Assembly: GCA_047602185.1 (NCBI GenBank) | Contig: JASGHY010000001.1 | Coordinates: 1,426,001 to 1,490,000 of the forward strand | Origin: PMP191F sp047602185 | Lineage (GTDB): Bacteria > Bacteroidota > Bacteroidia > Chitinophagales > Chitinophagaceae | Reading direction: 5' to 3' | Length of the DNA: 64,000 bases | Shown here: piece after piece, positions 61,471 to 64,000 of the stretch | Position numbering within the stretch: the first letter of the stretch is position 1 | Layout of the letters: each line of letters begins with the position of its first letter | Made by a program: the position numbers and the translations under genes | The notes under the pieces: generated by a model | What the model was told of the DNA's origin: nothing | Databases searched by the model: none | The model's input: only the letters and a program-made list of their open reading frames with translations

Positions 61471-62010
61471 ATGAAGTTTACATTGATCATCTTGTTATGT
61501 ATATACTCTGCCACCGCTAATGCCCGCCAGCACAGCAGCAAAGCCCTCGATTCATTAGAATATGTAAAAGAAAGGCTTGCCCTGATTACAAACTATGTAA
61601 AGGAAGCGGAACAATATTCAGGTGTTTATCTTGACAGTATCATGGAAGCGAGCACCTGGTTAGGAGATATCATCGTCAGAAACTGGATGAACCTGAAAAC
61701 AAACGACAGTCAATTGCTCGATTCAATCCTGCTGATAAAAGACCCTTCAGAACGGCGAAACAGCTTGTTGAAATGGAAATACCTGTCCGCAGATTATGAA
61801 CTATCAGGCCTCCTCCGTTACTATGGAGCAATCTTGCAATCCCTTGTAAACGTCATTCAGCATAAACAGGATAACATTCTGTTGGGAAATCCTATTGATT
61901 ATGAAGAAACGTCTTTTGTGGCAGTTAATAACTTCAGGCTCTTTCGGGAAAAACTGCAAGGCTTAATTGAGCGGCATAAATATTTCACTAATGAAATCAT
62001 CAACCCATAA
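61471..62010 (+). CDS. Hypothetical exported helical protein, possible paralogue of the preceding gene
   Basis: A 179-residue protein with a signal peptide (SATANA) and a helical body (LDSLEYVKERLALITNYVKE, DSQLLDSILLIKDPSERRNS, YYGAILQSLVNVIQHKQ). It lies 17 bases after the previous gene in what appears to be one operon with the MORN/Sel1 protein. No family is recognised and no catalytic motif is visible. Confidence 0.6.
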   Translation: MKFTLIILLCIYSATANARQHSSKALDSLEYVKERLALITNYVKEAEQYSGVYLDSIMEASTWLGDIIVRNWMNLKTNDSQLLDSILLIKDPSERRNSLLKWKYLSADYELSGLLRYYGAILQSLVNVIQHKQDNILLGNPIDYEETSFVAVNNFRLFREKLQGLIERHKYFTNEIINP

Positions 62011-62186
62011 CTCTGTTTCACTACAAAGCCAAACTATTTTTTCAATTATCTCCTGGAAACCAGATTCATATCTTATAGGATTCCCGACTTTAAAGCCATA
62101 GCTTTCACCAAGGGTTTTATTTTTTCATAACGCAGAATGTTATAGCTTGCCGGTTAATCCGGTAAAGTGGTAAAAATTGATTATTT

Positions 62187-62546
62187 ATGACTGAAGATCA
62201 ACATATTTTTAAGAAAATTGAGCAGATTGGTGACCGCGTATTGCGTTTAGCTGCAGTAGAACTTTGTAATGAGATTGTAGAGAACAGGTATAAATCGGCT
62301 GAGATCATCGACTACCTGGGGAGTACCAAAGTATTCGGGCTTATTGCCAGGTACAAGAAACTGGAGCCGCATAAAAACGACCCCGCAGCTGAGAAAGGGC
62401 ATTCAAGACGCATGGCCAGCGCCTATGAATATTCAATAGGTAAGCTTTATTATGATGATAAGGTGAAAGCCCTTACTACTGCAAAAGAAGACCTGGCGCA
62501 TTTTTATGAAAACCAGGATCAGTACTTCATTAAAAAGAACCCATAA
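62187..62546 (+). CDS. Small hypothetical cytoplasmic protein
   Basis: A 119-residue soluble, charged, helical protein without a signal peptide (FKKIEQIGDRVLRLAAVELC, EIIDYLGSTKVFGLIARYKK, KVKALTTAKEDLAHFYENQD). No known family is recognised. The 176-base upstream gap shows no exact promoter element. A tRNA-like relic and a strong terminator follow its end. Confidence 0.5.
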   Translation: MTEDQHIFKKIEQIGDRVLRLAAVELCNEIVENRYKSAEIIDYLGSTKVFGLIARYKKLEPHKNDPAAEKGHSRRMASAYEYSIGKLYYDDKVKALTTAKEDLAHFYENQDQYFIKKNP

Positions 62547-62577
62547 GTGCAACCCAGGTAAAGCTGACAGTAATATC

Positions 62578-62637
62578 CCGGCGGAGTAGGGCGCTTCATT
62601 CAGCGCCAGGCCGCTGGTTCGGATCAGCCACCCTCAC
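62578..62637 (+). pseudogene. Decayed tRNA-Pro relic
   Basis: AGGCCGCTGGTTCG here is identical to the T-arm part of the tRNA-Pro gene at 32772-32845. Flanking bases follow it with scattered changes: GGATCAGCCACCCTCAC against GAATCCAGTCATCCCGAC, plus a GTAGGGC in the D-arm position. A large part of the D and anticodon arms is missing, so it cannot fold. A strong terminator follows, as at functional tRNA genes. Confidence 0.5.
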
Positions 62638-62647
62638 AAATAGTTTG

Positions 62648-62677
62648 AGCCCTGGCGAAAGCCGGGGCTTTTGTTTT
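62648..62677 (+). terminator. Rho-independent terminator
   Basis: AGCCCTGGC (62648-62656) pairs with GCCGGGGCT (62661-62669) around a GAAA tetraloop, followed by TTTTGTTTT. One T-G wobble is included. It lies directly behind the tRNA relic. Confidence 0.85.
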
Positions 62678-62725
62678 CCGCTCATACGGCATTGAGAACA
62701 AATTTCCGGAAACCTAATTATTATT

Positions 62726-63487
62726 CTAAAACTTATAAAACTCTTTGATCCTTCCGAGAAAAACATCTTTCTTGCGCCGGCTTACTTCCACTTCTTTATC
62801 ATTGGAAAGGATCACCGAACCGCCTTCACCACGCAAATATTCCTTTACATGCAGCAGGTTGATAAGATATGATTTATGAATGCGGACAAATCCTGCATCT
62901 GCCAGTAATTCTTCGTATTCATGTATTGGTTTTGCCGAAACCAAATGAAGCTTGTCTGTGAAATAAAACCCGGTATAGCTACCCGATGCCTCGCAAAACA
63001 AAATGTCTTTCAATTCCACTACCTGGAAACCCTGCAGGGAAGGAATACATAATTTCATTTCCTGCCGCGATTGTGGTTTTTGCAGGTTGTGCAAAAGCGT
63101 ACTGATATTTTTATTGATGGCATTTGCCGAGATCCTTTTCTCCGCCCTCTTTACTGCATCCACCAGCAGGTCTTCATCTATCGGCTTCATCAGGTAGTCT
63201 ATAGCACTGTAACGGAATGCCTGTAATGAGTATTGATTATGCGCTGTTACAAAAATGATCTCAAAATTGTTGGTTTCCAGTTCAGCCAGCAGATCAAAAC
63301 CGGTTTTGCCCGGCAAGGATATGTCAAGGAACACTAACTGAGGTTCCAGCAACTCTATCTTTTCTTTTGCCGAATCAGCATCGGTACATTCCGCCACTAT
63401 TTTTACCCCGGGGCAATATTCGTGCAGCAACCTGCGTAAAGTATTCAACCCTCTTGGTTCGTCGTCTATCAATATGGTTCGTATCAT
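62726..63487 (-). CDS. LytTR family response regulator
   Basis: A 253-residue regulator. The receiver domain has acidic pair DDEP near residue 8, phosphorylation site FLDISLPGKTGF near residue 55, the switch VTAHNQYS and lysine in LMKPI. A LytTR DNA-binding domain runs from about 145 to 250 (ILFCEASGSYTGFYFTDKLH, FVRIHKSYLINLLHVKEY). It pairs with the histidine kinase whose end lies 10 bases upstream on the minus strand. It is a second system distinct from that at 8.4 kb. Confidence 0.9.
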   Translation of the reverse strand: MIRTILIDDEPRGLNTLRRLLHEYCPGVKIVAECTDADSAKEKIELLEPQLVFLDISLPGKTGFDLLAELETNNFEIIFVTAHNQYSLQAFRYSAIDYLMKPIDEDLLVDAVKRAEKRISANAINKNISTLLHNLQKPQSRQEMKLCIPSLQGFQVVELKDILFCEASGSYTGFYFTDKLHLVSAKPIHEYEELLADAGFVRIHKSYLINLLHVKEYLRGEGGSVILSNDKEVEVSRRKKDVFLGRIKEFYKF

Positions 63488-63497
63488 AATGAGCCAT

Positions 63498-64000
63498 TTA
63501 AAGATTAAATTTCAAAATAGCAATGGTCCCGCTATCACTTCTTCCCGGCAATTCAGACTTGTCTATGATTGAAAGAGAACAGTTCATCTTATATTTTTCG
63601 TTCAGCACGGAAAGTCGTTCATGAATATTGGCAATACCCAGTGAACGATGTGATGGTAATATGCCTGCCTTTTTTTCAAGTGAATGCAGGTAGCCAACCC
63701 CATTGTCTTCAATTTCGCAAATCAGGGTCTCTGCCAACTTGTAAAAACGGATCTCCAGTTTCTTTTCGCCTTTTATGTTGCGTACACCATGCCAGATGGC
63801 ATTTTCTACTAAAGGCTGAACCAGCATCGGGGGCATCCGGACATCTTCAGGTATATTATTCCCTGCATCAAGGGTATAAGAAAAATCAGCAAATCTTAGT
63901 TTCTCCATTTCGAGGTATTGTTCCAGGTGATCAATACACTGCTTTACTGAAATAAATGTTTGCTGCGACTGTTCCAGGTTGGTCCTGATCAGTTGAGCAA
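63498..64000 (-). CDS. LytS/YehU-type histidine kinase, truncated by the window edge
   Basis: The 3' end of a kinase gene; the frame is open through base 64000, 167 codons being visible. It contains the end of the dimerisation helix (QCIDHLEQYLEMEKLRFADF), the N box (PLVENAIWHGVRNIKGE), the ENDGVGY-type G1 box (IEDNGVGYL) and the G2 box (LGIANIHERLSVL). The phospho-histidine motif must lie just right of the window. It is cotranscribed with the LytTR regulator. Confidence 0.88.
   Translation of the reverse strand, partial: AQLIRTNLEQSQQTFISVKQCIDHLEQYLEMEKLRFADFSYTLDAGNNIPEDVRMPPMLVQPLVENAIWHGVRNIKGEKKLEIRFYKLAETLICEIEDNGVGYLHSLEKKAGILPSHRSLGIANIHERLSVLNEKYKMNCSLSIIDKSELPGRSDSGTIAILKFNL

Noticed and set aside
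32772..62637. tRNA-Pro and its relic as att sites of one 30-kb element
   Set aside because: The enclosed region contains ordinary genes (gap, S41 peptidase, FecR locus) and no integrase; the similarity is limited to the T-arm region.

Overview
The window reads as a chromosomal segment of a Bacteroidota bacterium, most likely of the Chitinophaga/Niastella type (Chitinophagaceae). Supporting signs are promoters of the Bacteroidota form (TAnnTTTG) with no Shine-Dalgarno sequences, abundant secreted proteins and lipoproteins, TonB-type receptors, a FecR/ECF-sigma pair, type IX secretion components (PorV and a C-terminal sorting domain) and LytTR two-component systems. The species cannot be fixed from the sequence alone.

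Layout. 1-5.6 kb: end of a Rid-family gene, then a TetR regulator with its operator and a TetX-like flavin monooxygenase, an MTA/SAH-nucleosidase-like enzyme, a DinB-fold protein and a secreted alpha/beta hydrolase. 5.9-8.4 kb: an OprB-like porin, an unknown protein and YqgE. 8.4-12.7 kb: a LytTR regulator/histidine kinase pair beside an outer-membrane beta-barrel protein. 12.7-15.3 kb: small genes (VOC, FISUMP, ankyrin, lipoprotein) mixed with gene remnants. 15.4-21.0 kb: a TPR histidine kinase/LuxR-type regulator pair, then a tight run of AhpD-like protein, SDR dehydrogenase and DAACS transporter. 21-28 kb: periplasmic enzymes, an acyltransferase and an ankyrin lipoprotein, separated by palindromic intergenic repeats. 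28.2-32.6 kb: XRE/DUF2975 pair, an 11-bp tandem array, an AAC(6')-like acetyltransferase and a TPR/TerB-like gene pair.

32.8-36.6 kb is the most interesting part. Directly after a tRNA-Pro(CGG) gene lies an AT-rich island carrying what looks like a complete retron: a phosphoribosyltransferase-fold/winged-helix effector, a 178-nt candidate msr-msd RNA, and a retron reverse transcriptase with YADD and VTG motifs. The RNA boundaries show a1/a2 complementarity and a TTAGC branch-point motif. The effector stop codon supplies the predicted branch guanosine and the annotated RT start codon lies inside a2.

36.6-46.9 kb returns to ordinary genes: a DUF885 protein, a DUF6090-like membrane protein, an S41 peptidase, GAPDH and a GlxA-type regulator. 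47.3-56.8 kb is one minus-strand locus: ECF sigma factor, FecR, a STN/TonB receptor, a lipoprotein, an Ig/MBG surface protein with a type IX sorting signal, and PorV. This looks like a regulated surface-protein export module. 57-62.5 kb holds a run of secreted proteins, including a MORN/Sel1 repeat protein, preceded by a striking 101-bp double-hairpin inverted repeat. The window closes with a tRNA-Pro relic plus terminator and a second LytTR regulator/histidine kinase pair that runs off the right edge.
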